Notes: generated by a model not told the origin, from the sequence alone. Shown: positions 25,222 to 34,698, counted from the stretch's first letter. The stretch is DNA of 61,113 bases from Lachnospiraceae bacterium (GCA_024683935.1 JAIKXV010000052.1:1-61113), one strand, 5' to 3'. Numbers and translations are program-made.

Positions 25222-26250
25222 ATGGAAGCATCAGATAAGGTCAACCGGTTTATACAGAAGGTTTTTGATAGGGCGTCGAAGGACATCAAGACCATTGTCC
25301 TCCCTGAGTCAAATGACAAGAGAGTGATCAGGGCAGCTACCTGGGCAATGAGAGACAATATCGCAAAGATCGTCATGGTGGGAGATGAGAAGGAGGTTGC
25401 CGAGAAGGCAAAGAAGCTCCGTGTTGATATCTCCGATATCGATTTTGTAAATCCTCTTACAGACCCGAAGTTTGAAGAATATAAGGAAAAGCTCGTGGAG
25501 CTCCGTGCCCACAAGGGAATGACTCCCGAAAAGGCTGAGGAGATCCTGAAGGAGAATTACCTGACCTACGGTATCATGATGGTTAAGGCCGGTGATGCGG
25601 ACGGAATGGTGGCAGGCGCCTGCCATGCTACGGCGGACACCCTCCGTCCCGCGCTGCAGATACTCCGTACCGCTCCCGGAGTGGAGATGGTTTCCGGTTT
25701 CTTTGTAATGTGCGTGCCGGACTGCGATATGGGAGAAGAGGGCACCTTCGTCTTCGGTGACTGCGGACTTAACCAGGATCCCACTTCCGAGGAACTGGCG
25801 ATAATCGCGCGTACCAGCGCCCAGTCCTTCAAGGCTCTCGTGGGGGCACAGCCGAAGGTTGCCATGCTTTCACATTCCACCAAGGGCAGCGCAAAGCACG
25901 ATCTTGTGGACAAGGTTAGAAATGCAGTAAAGATCGCCCATGAGAAGTATCCCGGACTGATCCTTGACGGAGAGCTGCAGACCGACGCCGCTATCGTTCC
26001 CGAGGTTGCAGAGAGCAAGGCTCCGGATTCAGACGTGGCAGGACACGCAAACGTGCTTATCTTCCCGAATCTGGATGCGGGAAATATCGGCTACAAGCTG
26101 GTTCAGCGTCTCGGCAAGGCTGACGCCTACGGACCTCTTTTACAGGGACTTTCAAAGCCTGTAAACGACCTGTCCCGCGGCTGCAACACCCACGACGTGG
26201 AGGGTGTTATCGCTATAACCGCCGTGCAGGCACAGATAGCAGCAAAATAA
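25222..26250 (+). CDS. pta: phosphate acetyltransferase
   Basis: This 342-residue enzyme converts acetyl-CoA and phosphate to acetyl phosphate, feeding acetate formation and ATP. The ATG at 25222 follows GAAAGGAGAG; a longer frame begins inside the leader hairpin and is rejected. The N-terminal DRASKDIKTIVLPESNDKRVIRA and the C-terminal VAGHANVLIFPNLDAGNIGYKLVQRL are typical of the short Pta without a DRTGG domain. It uses the acetyl-CoA made by NifJ. Acetate kinase is not adjacent, although it is the common partner. Confidence 0.96.
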   Translation: MEASDKVNRFIQKVFDRASKDIKTIVLPESNDKRVIRAATWAMRDNIAKIVMVGDEKEVAEKAKKLRVDISDIDFVNPLTDPKFEEYKEKLVELRAHKGMTPEKAEEILKENYLTYGIMMVKAGDADGMVAGACHATADTLRPALQILRTAPGVEMVSGFFVMCVPDCDMGEEGTFVFGDCGLNQDPTSEELAIIARTSAQSFKALVGAQPKVAMLSHSTKGSAKHDLVDKVRNAVKIAHEKYPGLILDGELQTDAAIVPEVAESKAPDSDVAGHANVLIFPNLDAGNIGYKLVQRLGKADAYGPLLQGLSKPVNDLSRGCNTHDVEGVIAITAVQAQIAAK

Positions 26251-26269
26251 AAAGACTTTTAAGTTAATC

Positions 26270-26303
26270 AGTCAAACAGGGGACGTCCCCTGTTTGACTT
26301 TTA
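26270..26303 (+). terminator. pta terminator
   Basis: AGTCAAACAGGGGA (26270-26283) and TCCCCTGTTTGACT (26286-26299) form a perfect 14-bp stem with T-rich sequence after. The GGGGACGTCCCC centre looks like a REP-type palindrome as well. Confidence 0.85.
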
Positions 26304-26305
26304 TA

Positions 26306-26334
26306 TTGAGGAAAAACGCCATTTAGTGTAAAAT
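26306..26334 (+). promoter_or_regulatory. promoter of the GH3-amidohydrolase-subtilase operon
   Basis: TTGAGG (26306-26311), 17 bases, TAAAAT (26329-26334). Transcription would begin about 27 bases before the GH3 start. Confidence 0.7.
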
Positions 26335-26367
26335 ATAAACACTACTGAGAAAAGGGGGGGTATAAAA

Positions 26368-28095
26368 ATGGAAAACAATAATACCTTAATGGCCAATAAA
26401 CAGAGCGCTGAACAGGGGAAGGAAGTTTTACAGAGCTTCATTGAGGAAACCAAGGATCCGATGGGTAAAACCACGGAGCTCCTGATGAAACTGCTTGATG
26501 ACAACAAAGACACTGAATACGGAAAGAAATACGGCTTTGCCGATATTCACAGCATAGAAGATTATCAGAAAAAGGTGCCGGTAGTGGTATATGACGATCT
26601 GGCGCCCTATCTCGAGCGTATGATGGATGGAGAGAAGAATATCCTCACCGCATACGAATACAATCATTTCAACGAGACCTCAGGAACTGTGGGCGTACCC
26701 AAGGTGGTGCCCATGACCAATGAACAGTCCGAGGTTTTTGCCAAATATAATAACCTCATCAATTACGGAATACTGGGATTAAACCTTGCTCCCTCATGGA
26801 TGGCGGGCCGGGCTTTCTGTACGTCAAGCGGAAACTGCAGGACGCTGGAGAGCGGTCTTACCGTGGGTGAGGCTTCCGCGAAGATGGCTGATTATATTAA
26901 GGGCGGCAAGGATGCCTTTGATGCCATGATAAGGACCATCTTTACTTCTCCGATAGAGGGACTGAATCCCGTTCACGGAGTTGATACGAAGTACGTTCAT
27001 ACCCGTTTTGCCCTTATGGAAAAGGGCCTCAGGGGTATTATCACAGGCTTTTACAGTGTCATAGTTCTTTTCTTAAGATATATCGAGGATAATTACGAGC
27101 TTCTGATCCATGATATTGAGACCGGAACCATTTCCGATGAGATCAGCATGCCGGATGAAGTCCGGGAGAGCCTTCTTAAAAAGATCGAGCCCATGCCGGA
27201 GCGTGCAGCAGAGCTGAGGGAAGCCTTTAAGGACGGCGCTGGTACGCCCTGGGTAAAGAAGGTGTGGCCGGAATTCACCTATATCGAGGGTGCAGGCGGC
27301 GACGGTTTTGAGATATATGACAGGCTGATAAAAGAGCACTTTACCGGCGGCGGAGTTTACAATGTATATTCAGGTATCACTGCATCCGAGGGACTCTGGT
27401 CTGTTCCTTCAGGCATAGATGATTTTGACAGCATTCTCGCGCCTTCCGCAGCCTTTGTAGAATTCCTGCCGGTTGAAGCCGGGGATGATTTCTCCAAGTG
27501 CGTGACTATGGATAAGCTGGAAGAAGGAAAGGTCTATGAGCTTATCATCACGAACCTCAGCGGTTTCTGGCGCTACCGCATGAGCGATGCCGTGAAGGTT
27601 ACGGGCTTTGCCAATAAGACTCCGAAGGTACAGTTTATGTACAGGGTTAACCGCACGATCAATCTTGCGGAGGAGAAGACCACAGAGAAGGCTTTGCAGG
27701 TTACTGTTGAAGCGGTGGCAAAGGAGATGGGCATAGATCTTGCGGACTTCACCGTTTATCCGAATACGGACGTAACGCCTAACCGCTATGATTTCATGAT
27801 AGAGCCGATGTACGACGTTACCGAATTCGATATGGATGCTTTGAAGGAGAGCGTATTTAAGCATCTCTGCGAAGCGAATCCGGTTTACCTTGACTGCTAT
27901 GATGATCACTGGCTGGATAAGCCGGAGGTTTACTTCCTGCAGGCCCAGACATCTCTTCTCTACAGGGATATGATGGTATTCCGGGGAGCCTCCCTGAACC
28001 AGCTGAAACCTGTCCGGGTTATTATGAATGAGAGACAGAAGAAGTTCTTCTTAGGTCTCAGACATGATGTTAAGAACACGGCTAAACAGGAGTGA
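26368..28095 (+). CDS. GH3 auxin-responsive-promoter family protein (acyl-amide synthetase-like)
   Basis: This 575-residue protein of the GH3 branch of adenylate-forming enzymes is preceded by AAAGGGGGGG. In plants GH3 enzymes join a carboxylic acid to an amino acid through an acyl adenylate; bacterial members are mostly uncharacterised. The ATP-binding motif is visible as NETSGTVGVPKVVPMTNEQ (about 108-126), with YSGITASEGLW (about 333-343) and the C-terminal-domain hinge ISGFWRYRMSDAVKVTG-like segment (about 393-410). A YDDLAPYLERM block and a C-terminal MYRVNRTINLAEEKTTE match GH3 architecture. An amidohydrolase gene starts 1 base after its stop, so the products are probably made together and may act on the same amide-linked metabolite. 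That link is inference. Confidence 0.85.
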   Translation: MENNNTLMANKQSAEQGKEVLQSFIEETKDPMGKTTELLMKLLDDNKDTEYGKKYGFADIHSIEDYQKKVPVVVYDDLAPYLERMMDGEKNILTAYEYNHFNETSGTVGVPKVVPMTNEQSEVFAKYNNLINYGILGLNLAPSWMAGRAFCTSSGNCRTLESGLTVGEASAKMADYIKGGKDAFDAMIRTIFTSPIEGLNPVHGVDTKYVHTRFALMEKGLRGIITGFYSVIVLFLRYIEDNYELLIHDIETGTISDEISMPDEVRESLLKKIEPMPERAAELREAFKDGAGTPWVKKVWPEFTYIEGAGGDGFEIYDRLIKEHFTGGGVYNVYSGITASEGLWSVPSGIDDFDSILAPSAAFVEFLPVEAGDDFSKCVTMDKLEEGKVYELIITNLSGFWRYRMSDAVKVTGFANKTPKVQFMYRVNRTINLAEEKTTEKALQVTVEAVAKEMGIDLADFTVYPNTDVTPNRYDFMIEPMYDVTEFDMDALKESVFKHLCEANPVYLDCYDDHWLDKPEVYFLQAQTSLLYRDMMVFRGASLNQLKPVRVIMNERQKKFFLGLRHDVKNTAKQE

Positions 28096-28096
28096 T

Positions 28097-29662
28097 ATGA
28101 GTAGAAAAGGATATTACAACTGCAAGGTTTATACCTGTGATCCGGATAATCCTGAAGCAGATTGTTTTATAGTTGAAGACGGGCGTTTTTTCCATGTGGG
28201 GGAAACGCCCCTTTTTGACAGCTGCAATAAAAAGATCGATCTGAAGGGGAAGTGCGTGATCCCGGGACTGGTGGATTCCCACTGCCACTTCCTGGCGGGA
28301 GTTCAGCAGAGCGCGATGAATATGCTGGTCATCGATTCCGCAACGAAGCCAGAGGAGCTGGGGGATGCACTCCTTAACAGCTTAAAGGAAAACCCTGTGC
28401 CGCCGGATAAGACCATAGCGGCCGTGGGCATTGACTTGACCCTCGGAGACTTCCGGGCGGAGCATATCGATACTGCTATCCCCGACCGTCCGGTGGGGGT
28501 TTTCAGTGCGGACGGACATGCACTGCTTTTGAATTCCAAGGCGATGGAGCTCCTCAATATGGAAAAGGATGAGGAGCACACCGGGCTTGTGGTTGAGCTT
28601 TCTGCGATGCTCCCCTGCATGGAATTATTTGAATACCTCAGCATGGATGATGATGAAAGACAGGATATCCTGCGGAAGCTGGTAAGAACCTATAATTCCA
28701 TGGGTTACACCACCGTATTTGACGCCATGTCTATCGATAATGACAATACGGAACTGCTTTCCACCTTAAAGAGCCTTGACAGGGATTCCCTTCTGAAGCT
28801 CAGGATCGTTTTGAGCTTTGGCTATCACGGCAGTGATGTGATGAGTGCGGAGGATGCGCTTCATATCATGAAGCACAACAGGGAGAATTTTACTTCGAAG
28901 AATGTTTTCCCCGATACGTTAAAGCTTATTTCTGACGGCACGGTGGAGGAACATTCCGCACTGCTCACCGACCCCTATTCCGATGAACTTGGCGGATACG
29001 GGGAAGAGACGGTCAGCGAGGACGATATGCGGAAAATGGCGGACCTGACGGCAAAGGAGGGCTTTTCCGTCCATATCCACGCCATAGGGGATGAAGCGGT
29101 GAAGCGATCCCTTGACATACTCACCTCCTTAAAGGATATGAAGGGCACGAGGACAATTGCCCATAACCAGCTTTACGGCGATAAGGATATTGAAAGGATG
29201 ATCGCAGATAAGGGCATCTTTTTCCAGACCACGCCCCACTGGATGCTGGGGGATGAGCATACCCTTAACTGCCTCGGGGAAAAGCGATTTAACATGCAGT
29301 TCCCTATAGGTACCATGGTGAGGAACGGAGTGAAGGTTTCCTTTGGCAGCGACTGCGCCTATGATGATAATTATTCGAATCCTTTCCGCGGGATGTACTA
29401 TGCCTGTGCCCGCGGCAGCGAAGAGTATTTGGGGAATGAGTGCCTCCCTCCCGCATCAGAAGCCATAAGCAGGATGGACGCTCTTAAGGCCTACACGATA
29501 AACGGCGCAGAACAGTTGAATCTCGGCAGCATCACGGGAAGCATTTCCGCCGGCAAATCCGCCGACTTCGTGATCACCGACCGCGACATCATCACCTGTT
29601 CCCTTTCCGACCTGAAGGACACAAAAGTCGAATCAGTTTACTTTAAAGGCAAGCTATTATGA
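28097..29662 (+). CDS. amidohydrolase family 3 (YtcJ-like) metal hydrolase
   Basis: This 521-residue cytosolic enzyme starts at 28097 with CAGGAG inside the end of the GH3 gene; a longer frame overlapping GH3 is rejected. The amidohydrolase barrel shows VIPGLVDSHCHF (metal-binding His pair, about 65-76), HIHAIGDEAV (about 325-334) and FGSDCAY (about 415-421), and ends in GKSADFVITDRDI, the return to the small beta domain. YtcJ-like proteins hydrolyse N-acyl amides, carbamoyl or similar bonds; substrates are poorly known. It is tightly coupled to the GH3 gene and overlaps the next gene by ATGA. No signal peptide is seen. Confidence 0.88.
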   Translation: MSRKGYYNCKVYTCDPDNPEADCFIVEDGRFFHVGETPLFDSCNKKIDLKGKCVIPGLVDSHCHFLAGVQQSAMNMLVIDSATKPEELGDALLNSLKENPVPPDKTIAAVGIDLTLGDFRAEHIDTAIPDRPVGVFSADGHALLLNSKAMELLNMEKDEEHTGLVVELSAMLPCMELFEYLSMDDDERQDILRKLVRTYNSMGYTTVFDAMSIDNDNTELLSTLKSLDRDSLLKLRIVLSFGYHGSDVMSAEDALHIMKHNRENFTSKNVFPDTLKLISDGTVEEHSALLTDPYSDELGGYGEETVSEDDMRKMADLTAKEGFSVHIHAIGDEAVKRSLDILTSLKDMKGTRTIAHNQLYGDKDIERMIADKGIFFQTTPHWMLGDEHTLNCLGEKRFNMQFPIGTMVRNGVKVSFGSDCAYDDNYSNPFRGMYYACARGSEEYLGNECLPPASEAISRMDALKAYTINGAEQLNLGSITGSISAGKSADFVITDRDIITCSLSDLKDTKVESVYFKGKLL

Positions 29663-31599
29663 TAAAAAATCCTGGTATAAAGAAACCGGAATTTCATCTT
29701 CTGATCTCCTCCATAATCGCACTTTCTCTTATTTTCGCTCCTATAAGCTTAATGGCAGAGGAATACAGCGAAGAGACCGCAGAAGAACCGGTGGACCATA
29801 CTGAGTCATATCTGCCGGAGACGGGGGATTTTTCGGAAAATGACGGGAAAAGTGCTGACTGTATTCCAAACGAAGCTGTTGTGGTCACTGATTCCAGGGC
29901 GGAGGCTGAAAAAACTGCCGCAGTGTTAAACGGTAGACTGAGGGAGTACAACAATGGCTTGGGAGTGATCGTCTTTGACAGGCCCTTTGAAGATGTTATT
30001 AACGAAACGCCGGAGGCTGAGCTTAACAGTCTGGAGGAAAATCCGGATGTGAAAGTGCTGCCCCAGACCCTTTTCTATCTGCAGAAGAGTATTGTTAATA
30101 CGGATTCGGATGAATATAAAGAGGGTACGTTTAATTCGATAAGCTGGACCTATGAAGCGAGAAAATCTATTTCTGATTTTTCCATGTATAATCATAACCC
30201 GGGTTATACAGGAGAAGGTACAAAGGTCTGTGTGATAGATACAGGTATCAGCACGACATGCGAGACAAGTAAAAATGTTACGGTAAGTGCGGATTTTTCC
30301 GGTGCCGGGATTGAGGATCATCATGGCCATGGAACTCATGTTGCCGGAATAATAGGAGCTCCTGTCGATGGAAGCGGGATTATTGGAATTGCTCCGGATG
30401 CCAAACTATATATAGCAAAGGTTACAGACAGTGAAGGTGCTACTCTATATTCGATATTGTCGGCATTTTACTGGGCGATTGACCAGAATGTTGACATTAT
30501 AAATATAAGTATGACCGCACCGCTTGATGTTTTTTCAACTGATGAAATAGAATTGTTTGAGGATATTTTTGAAACGTGTTATGAAAAAGGTATTGTTACT
30601 GTTACAGCGGCAGGTAATTTTAGTACTGATGAATATTATTTTCCGGGATGCTTTAGTCATGTAATAAGTGTCGGATCATACGGCAGTGAAAATGGTTATT
30701 ATAACGGAAGTGTTAAACTGACCGATTTAAGCTTTTTTTCCAATTATGGCTCCTGGGTAGATATAGCAGCACCCGGTTATATCATATCCACCGGTATTAA
30801 TGATTCATATGTATTTTTGGGAGGTACTTCACAGGCAGCGCCCATGGTTGCAGGTGCACTGGCGCTTATCCACGAAACCAATGCTGTAGGTGATACGAAT
30901 GATCGGGATGAATTCAGGAATATGTATGCATCTTTAAGAAGTGTAAAGGATGATACGGTATTCAGTTATTATGATCAGAGTGAGAATATTACAAAGAGTA
31001 TAAGGGGAGGGCTGGATCTATCGCGGTTTTCTTTTCCCGGAACGGTCACATACAGTGGGAATGCGGATCTTTCCCCTGATCCGGACGGCGGATATAAGTA
31101 TTTTTATACCCGAAGTGCCGTAGGGATCGAGAAAGAGAAAGAAAAAGAAGATAATATCGGGGAAATAATGGTGGGTGACGTTTCCGTCAAATTTGAAAAG
31201 GAGTTTGTCTATAACGGAAGAAAGCAGCTGCCCCGTATTTCCGTGAGCGTGGACGGAGTATATTACTCCAATATCAAATACAAGTGCAAAAAGAATAAGA
31301 ATACCGGGGAAGCATATGCGATAATTACGAAGGTGAAGGGGAATAAAGCCCTCACAAAGAAGCTTAAGGGTACGAAGATTCCCTTTAAGATCCTGCCCCT
31401 TGATGTTTCTCCCGCCAATAAAGGGATCCGTCTTTCTGCCAAAAGAAAGAAGTCCGGCAGTATCAAAAGCATCAGGGTTTCCGGTGCCGGTATCACAAAA
31501 CCCATAAAGATGAAGAAGAAGGAATGGCGTATCGCGGGCGATCAGGTGGTGTTCTCCGGCAATTTCACCGGCTCCGTCAGCAGCAACACGATACCGTAA
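29659..31599 (+). CDS. second secreted subtilisin-like serine protease (S8)
   Basis: This 646-residue protein has its ATG overlapping the amidohydrolase stop as ATGA. The signal peptide (LLISSIIALSLIFAPISLMA) is followed by an acidic segment and a propeptide-like region (SRAEAEKTAAVLNGRLREYNNGLGVIVF) related to that of the protease at 22633. The triad is Asp194 in CVIDTGIS, His224 in HGHGTHVAG and Ser391 in GGTSQAAPMVAG. The lysine-rich C-terminal module (about 510-646) has no recognised domain. Codons from about 30100 to 31000 are much AT-richer than the flanks, which may mean transfer or recombination of the catalytic part. Co-transcription with GH3 and the amidohydrolase is likely. Confidence 0.9.
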   Translation: MIKNPGIKKPEFHLLISSIIALSLIFAPISLMAEEYSEETAEEPVDHTESYLPETGDFSENDGKSADCIPNEAVVVTDSRAEAEKTAAVLNGRLREYNNGLGVIVFDRPFEDVINETPEAELNSLEENPDVKVLPQTLFYLQKSIVNTDSDEYKEGTFNSISWTYEARKSISDFSMYNHNPGYTGEGTKVCVIDTGISTTCETSKNVTVSADFSGAGIEDHHGHGTHVAGIIGAPVDGSGIIGIAPDAKLYIAKVTDSEGATLYSILSAFYWAIDQNVDIINISMTAPLDVFSTDEIELFEDIFETCYEKGIVTVTAAGNFSTDEYYFPGCFSHVISVGSYGSENGYYNGSVKLTDLSFFSNYGSWVDIAAPGYIISTGINDSYVFLGGTSQAAPMVAGALALIHETNAVGDTNDRDEFRNMYASLRSVKDDTVFSYYDQSENITKSIRGGLDLSRFSFPGTVTYSGNADLSPDPDGGYKYFYTRSAVGIEKEKEKEDNIGEIMVGDVSVKFEKEFVYNGRKQLPRISVSVDGVYYSNIKYKCKKNKNTGEAYAIITKVKGNKALTKKLKGTKIPFKILPLDVSPANKGIRLSAKRKKSGSIKSIRVSGAGITKPIKMKKKEWRIAGDQVVFSGNFTGSVSSNTIP

Positions 31600-31631
31600 G
31601 AATTTTTGGTATTCCTCCGGGAAAATGATAT

Positions 31632-31661
31632 TTGACAAGCTTCATGTGTTCGTGGTATTCT
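31632..31661 (+). promoter_or_regulatory. promoter of rplU operon
   Basis: TTGACA (31632-31637), 18 bases, TATTCT (31656-31661), giving a leader of about 90 nt. Confidence 0.75.
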
Positions 31662-31667
31662 ATTGGG

Positions 31668-31757
31668 GCTTGCGGTGAAGCGAGCCGCATACTAAGGTTT
31701 CAAAAAATGTTTTGCATTTACCGATTGTAGCGATCATATGAAGTTAGGAGGTGTCCT
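31668..31757 (+). promoter_or_regulatory. probable L21 leader (autoregulatory 5' UTR of rplU)
   Basis: The about 90-nt leader begins with a hairpin, GGCTTGC pairing with GCGAGCC (about 31667-31689), and has a second possible hairpin before GGAGGTG. Firmicutes carry an L21 leader family upstream of rplU; the position and size fit, but I have not aligned it to that family. Confidence 0.5.
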
Positions 31758-32063
31758 ATGTACGCTATCATTGCAACAGGTGGAAAGCAGTATAAGGTTG
31801 AAGAGGGCGACGTTATCTACGTAGAAAAGCTCGACCTCGAGAAAGACTCAGCTGTTACTTTCGACGATGTTAAGGCTGTTGGCGGTGATTCCCTTGCAGT
31901 AGGCGACGATGTTAAGAGCGCATCCGTGACCGGAAAAGTACTTGACCAGGTTAAGGGCAAGAAGATCGTTGTTTACCATTACAAGAGGAAGACCGGCTAT
32001 CATAAGAAGAACGGCCACAGGCAGCAGTATACCAAGGTACAGATCGACAAGATCAACGCATAA
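31758..32063 (+). CDS. rplU: 50S ribosomal protein L21
   Basis: This 101-residue protein is preceded by [38 protein letters not shown] and [27 protein letters not shown] are hallmark L21 segments; it binds 23S rRNA. It heads the conserved rplU-prp-rpmA-obgE set. Confidence 0.98.
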   Translation: MYAIIATGGKQYKVEEGDVIYVEKLDLEKDSAVTFDDVKAVGGDSLAVGDDVKSASVTGKVLDQVKGKKIVVYHYKRKTGYHKKNGHRQQYTKVQIDKINA

Positions 32064-32069
32064 TTCTTC

Positions 32070-32405
32070 ATGATAAACGTGGATCTATTCAGAGCAGAGG
32101 GAGGCCCGATCACGAGCTTCAGCTGCAGAGGGCATGCCGGAGCGGCGGACAGAGGAAAAGACATAGTCTGCGCAGCGGTATCCATGACGGTCATAAACAC
32201 CATTAATTCCATAGAAGTCCTGCTTCCGGAGGATGGGAAAAAGATGACCGTAGACAGTAACGATGAGAAGGGCGAGATAAGCTTTGACTTTAGGGAAGCT
32301 CCTTCAAAGGAAGCAGCACTTCTCCTCGAATCCATGTACCTCGGATTAAAGACTATTGAAGAAGACTATAAGGGTGAATATATCCATATCACCGAAAGGA
32401 GATAG
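32070..32405 (+). CDS. prp: ribosomal-processing cysteine protease Prp
   Basis: This 111-residue YsxB/Prp protein starts 6 bases after rplU. Prp removes the N-terminal extension of L27 in Firmicutes. The catalytic His and Cys are in FSCRGHAGAADRGKDIVCAAVSM (His about 19, Cys about 31). The genetic position between rplU and rpmA, together with the extended L27 next door, supports the function. The length is typical. Confidence 0.95.
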   Translation: MINVDLFRAEGGPITSFSCRGHAGAADRGKDIVCAAVSMTVINTINSIEVLLPEDGKKMTVDSNDEKGEISFDFREAPSKEAALLLESMYLGLKTIEEDYKGEYIHITERR

Positions 32406-32408
32406 GCA

Positions 32409-32702
32409 ATGTTGAAATTAAACCTTCAGTTCTTCGCCCACAAAAAGGGAGTTGGTTCTACCAAGAACGGACGTGACTCCGAGTCAAAGAGGCTCGGCGC
32501 CAAGAGGGCGGACGGACAGTTTGTTTTAGCCGGAAATATCATATACAGACAGCGCGGAACCCATATCCATCCCGGAAAGAACGTAGGCAGGGGCGGAGAT
32601 GACACTTTGTATGCAAAGGTTGACGGCGTTCTCCGTTTCGAGAGAAAGGGCAGATACTTAAAGCAGGCAAGCGTCTACGAAGTGGAAGCAAAGGCTGAAT
32701 AA
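32409..32702 (+). CDS. rpmA: 50S ribosomal protein L27 with cleavable N-terminal extension
   Basis: This 97-residue protein is preceded by AAAGGAGATAGGC. The first nine residues MLKLNLQFF are the Firmicute extension, which Prp cleaves before [15 protein letters not shown] so that the mature N-terminus reaches the peptidyl transferase centre. The remainder is standard L27 ([21 protein letters not shown]). A terminator follows. Confidence 0.98.
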   Translation: MLKLNLQFFAHKKGVGSTKNGRDSESKRLGAKRADGQFVLAGNIIYRQRGTHIHPGKNVGRGGDDTLYAKVDGVLRFERKGRYLKQASVYEVEAKAE

Positions 32703-32721
32703 TTAATATTTCAGGATTATC

Positions 32722-32751
32722 GGGCTCCGGTTTATTTCCGGAGCTCTTTTT
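32722..32751 (+). terminator. terminator after rpmA
   Basis: GGGCTCCGG (32722-32730) pairs with CCGGAGCTC (32738-32746) with one G-U, then a T run. Some read-through to obgE is likely because no separate strong promoter is seen. Confidence 0.85.
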
Positions 32752-32787
32752 GTAGTAGATCAGGTTTTATATTTTTCAGGAGTTCAT

Positions 32788-34089
32788 GTGGCATTTACAG
32801 ACAGAACAACAATAATCATCAGATCCGGCAAGGGCGGTGACGGCTGCGTATCCTTCCGCAGGGAAAAGTACGTGGCTAATGGAGGCCCCGACGGAGGCGA
32901 CGGAGGAAACGGAGGATCCGTTATCTTCGTTACCGACAAGGGAATGAATACCCTGTCGGACTACCGCTATAAGAGGAAATTCAAGGCGGAAAACGGCGAG
33001 AACGGCGCCAAGAAAAGGATGCACGGGAAAAACGGAAAGGATCTGATACTGAAGGTTCCTGAGGGCACCGTGGTCCGTGATGCCGCCACAAATAAGGTCA
33101 TAGTCGATATGTCCGGTGAGAACAGCTCCGTAACAGTATTACGAGGCGGCAGGGGCGGAAACGGAAACCAGCACTATGCCACCAGCACCATGCAGGCCCC
33201 GAAATACGCAAAGCCCGGACAGGACGGAGTGGAAGCGGAGGTTATACTGGAGCTGAAGAGCATAGCGGACGTGGGGCTTGTGGGCTTTCCCAATGCAGGT
33301 AAATCAACGCTGATCAGAAAGGTCACAAATGCAAAGCCGGAGATCGCGAATTACCCCTTTACCACCCTTCATCCCTTCCTCGGGGTTGTGGACTTCAAGG
33401 ACGGCGAGGGAGGCTTTGTGCTGGCGGATATTCCGGGACTTATCGAGGGCGCCTCGGAGGGCGTGGGACTCGGACACGAATTCCTCCGCCATATAGAGCG
33501 CTGCCACATACTTATTCATATTGTTGACGCAGCAGGCACCGAGGGACGGGATCCGGTGGATGACATCTACGCCATCAATAAGGAGCTCGCTTCCTACAAT
33601 GTGGATCTTTCCCTGAAGCCCCAGATAATAGCAGCGAATAAGATCGATGCGGTTCAGCCCGGGGAGGGAGAAGAGGATCCCGTGGAGCGGATCAAAAAGG
33701 AATTTTCACCCAAGGGCATTGAAGTTTATCCCATCTCCGCAGCTACCGGAGAGGGTGTTCAGCAGCTGATGTATGCGGTAAAAGATCTCCTTAAAAAGCA
33801 GGACAGGAATGTTACCGTATTTGAGGCGGAATACGATCCCATGGAGCACATCGCGGAAGAACTGCCCTACACTGTAAGCTACGACGAAAAGGAAAAGTAC
33901 TACGTGATAGAAGGACCCCGTATCGAAAAGATGCTGGGTTATACGAATCTCGATTCCGAGAAGGGCTTTATGTTCTTCCAGAATTTCATGAGAGATATAG
34001 GAGCTCTGGATAAGCTGAAGGAGCTTGGCATTAATGAAGGGGACACCGTAAAGATCTACGGCTTCCAGTTTGATTATTACGAGAATTGA
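32788..34089 (+). CDS. obgE: GTPase ObgE/CgtA
   Basis: This 433-residue GTPase acts in 50S assembly and stress control. It starts with GTG at 32788 after CAGGAG. The N-terminal glycine-rich Obg domain (FTDRTTIIIRSGKGGDGCVSFRREK) is followed by a G domain with GFPNAGKST (G1), ADIPGLIEGASEGVGLGHEFLRH (G3) and NKIDA (G4), and a C-terminal OCT domain (about 350-430). The length is standard. nadD follows after 6 bases. Confidence 0.97.
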   Translation: MAFTDRTTIIIRSGKGGDGCVSFRREKYVANGGPDGGDGGNGGSVIFVTDKGMNTLSDYRYKRKFKAENGENGAKKRMHGKNGKDLILKVPEGTVVRDAATNKVIVDMSGENSSVTVLRGGRGGNGNQHYATSTMQAPKYAKPGQDGVEAEVILELKSIADVGLVGFPNAGKSTLIRKVTNAKPEIANYPFTTLHPFLGVVDFKDGEGGFVLADIPGLIEGASEGVGLGHEFLRHIERCHILIHIVDAAGTEGRDPVDDIYAINKELASYNVDLSLKPQIIAANKIDAVQPGEGEEDPVERIKKEFSPKGIEVYPISAATGEGVQQLMYAVKDLLKKQDRNVTVFEAEYDPMEHIAEELPYTVSYDEKEKYYVIEGPRIEKMLGYTNLDSEKGFMFFQNFMRDIGALDKLKELGINEGDTVKIYGFQFDYYEN

Positions 34090-34095
34090 TTCCTT

Positions 34096-34698
34096 ATGAA
34101 GAAATGCGGGATACTCGGGGGCACCTTTAACCCCATACATACAGGGCATCTGATAATCGCAGAGCAGGCTTTGTCCGAGTTTAAGCTTGATAAGGTTATC
34201 CTGATGCCAAGCGGCACTTCGTATCTGAAGAAGGATATGGTTATGCCTTCCCCTGAGGTGCGACTTGAAATGGTCAGGCTGGCGTCAGAGGACAATCCCT
34301 GCTTTTCCGTTTCCGATATGGAGATCAGGAGGGGCGGGAATACCTATACCGCTGATACCATTGACGAATTAAGGGCTTTAGAGCCGGATACGGAGCTTTA
34401 CTTCATTACGGGAGCTGACGCCCTGCATGAAATGAAGAAGTGGGTGGATCCGGAGCGGATCTTTTCCGGCTGCACCGTGATCAGCTGCGTAAGGAATAAT
34501 GAGAGCCTCCCGGATTTAATGAATGATATTGATTTCTATAAAGAGCGATATAATGCTAAAATAGAAGTGCTTCATACGACGAATATAGATATTTCATCAT
34601 CGATGATAAGGGATCTTATAAATAAAGGCCGCTCTGTCAGGTATTATGTGCCGGAGCCGGTCAGAAAGTATATTTACGAAAACAGTCTCTATGAATGA
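34096..34698 (+). CDS. nadD: nicotinate-nucleotide adenylyltransferase
   Basis: This 200-residue enzyme makes deamido-NAD from nicotinate mononucleotide and ATP. The nucleotidyl transferase signatures are GILGGTFNPIHTGHLIIAEQA at the N-terminus and ISSSMIRDLINKG near the C-terminus, with GADALHEMKKWVDPERI between them. Its 3' end overlaps yqeK by 8 bases, the usual Firmicute pairing. Confidence 0.96.
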   Translation: MKKCGILGGTFNPIHTGHLIIAEQALSEFKLDKVILMPSGTSYLKKDMVMPSPEVRLEMVRLASEDNPCFSVSDMEIRRGGNTYTADTIDELRALEPDTELYFITGADALHEMKKWVDPERIFSGCTVISCVRNNESLPDLMNDIDFYKERYNAKIEVLHTTNIDISSSMIRDLINKGRSVRYYVPEPVRKYIYENSLYE

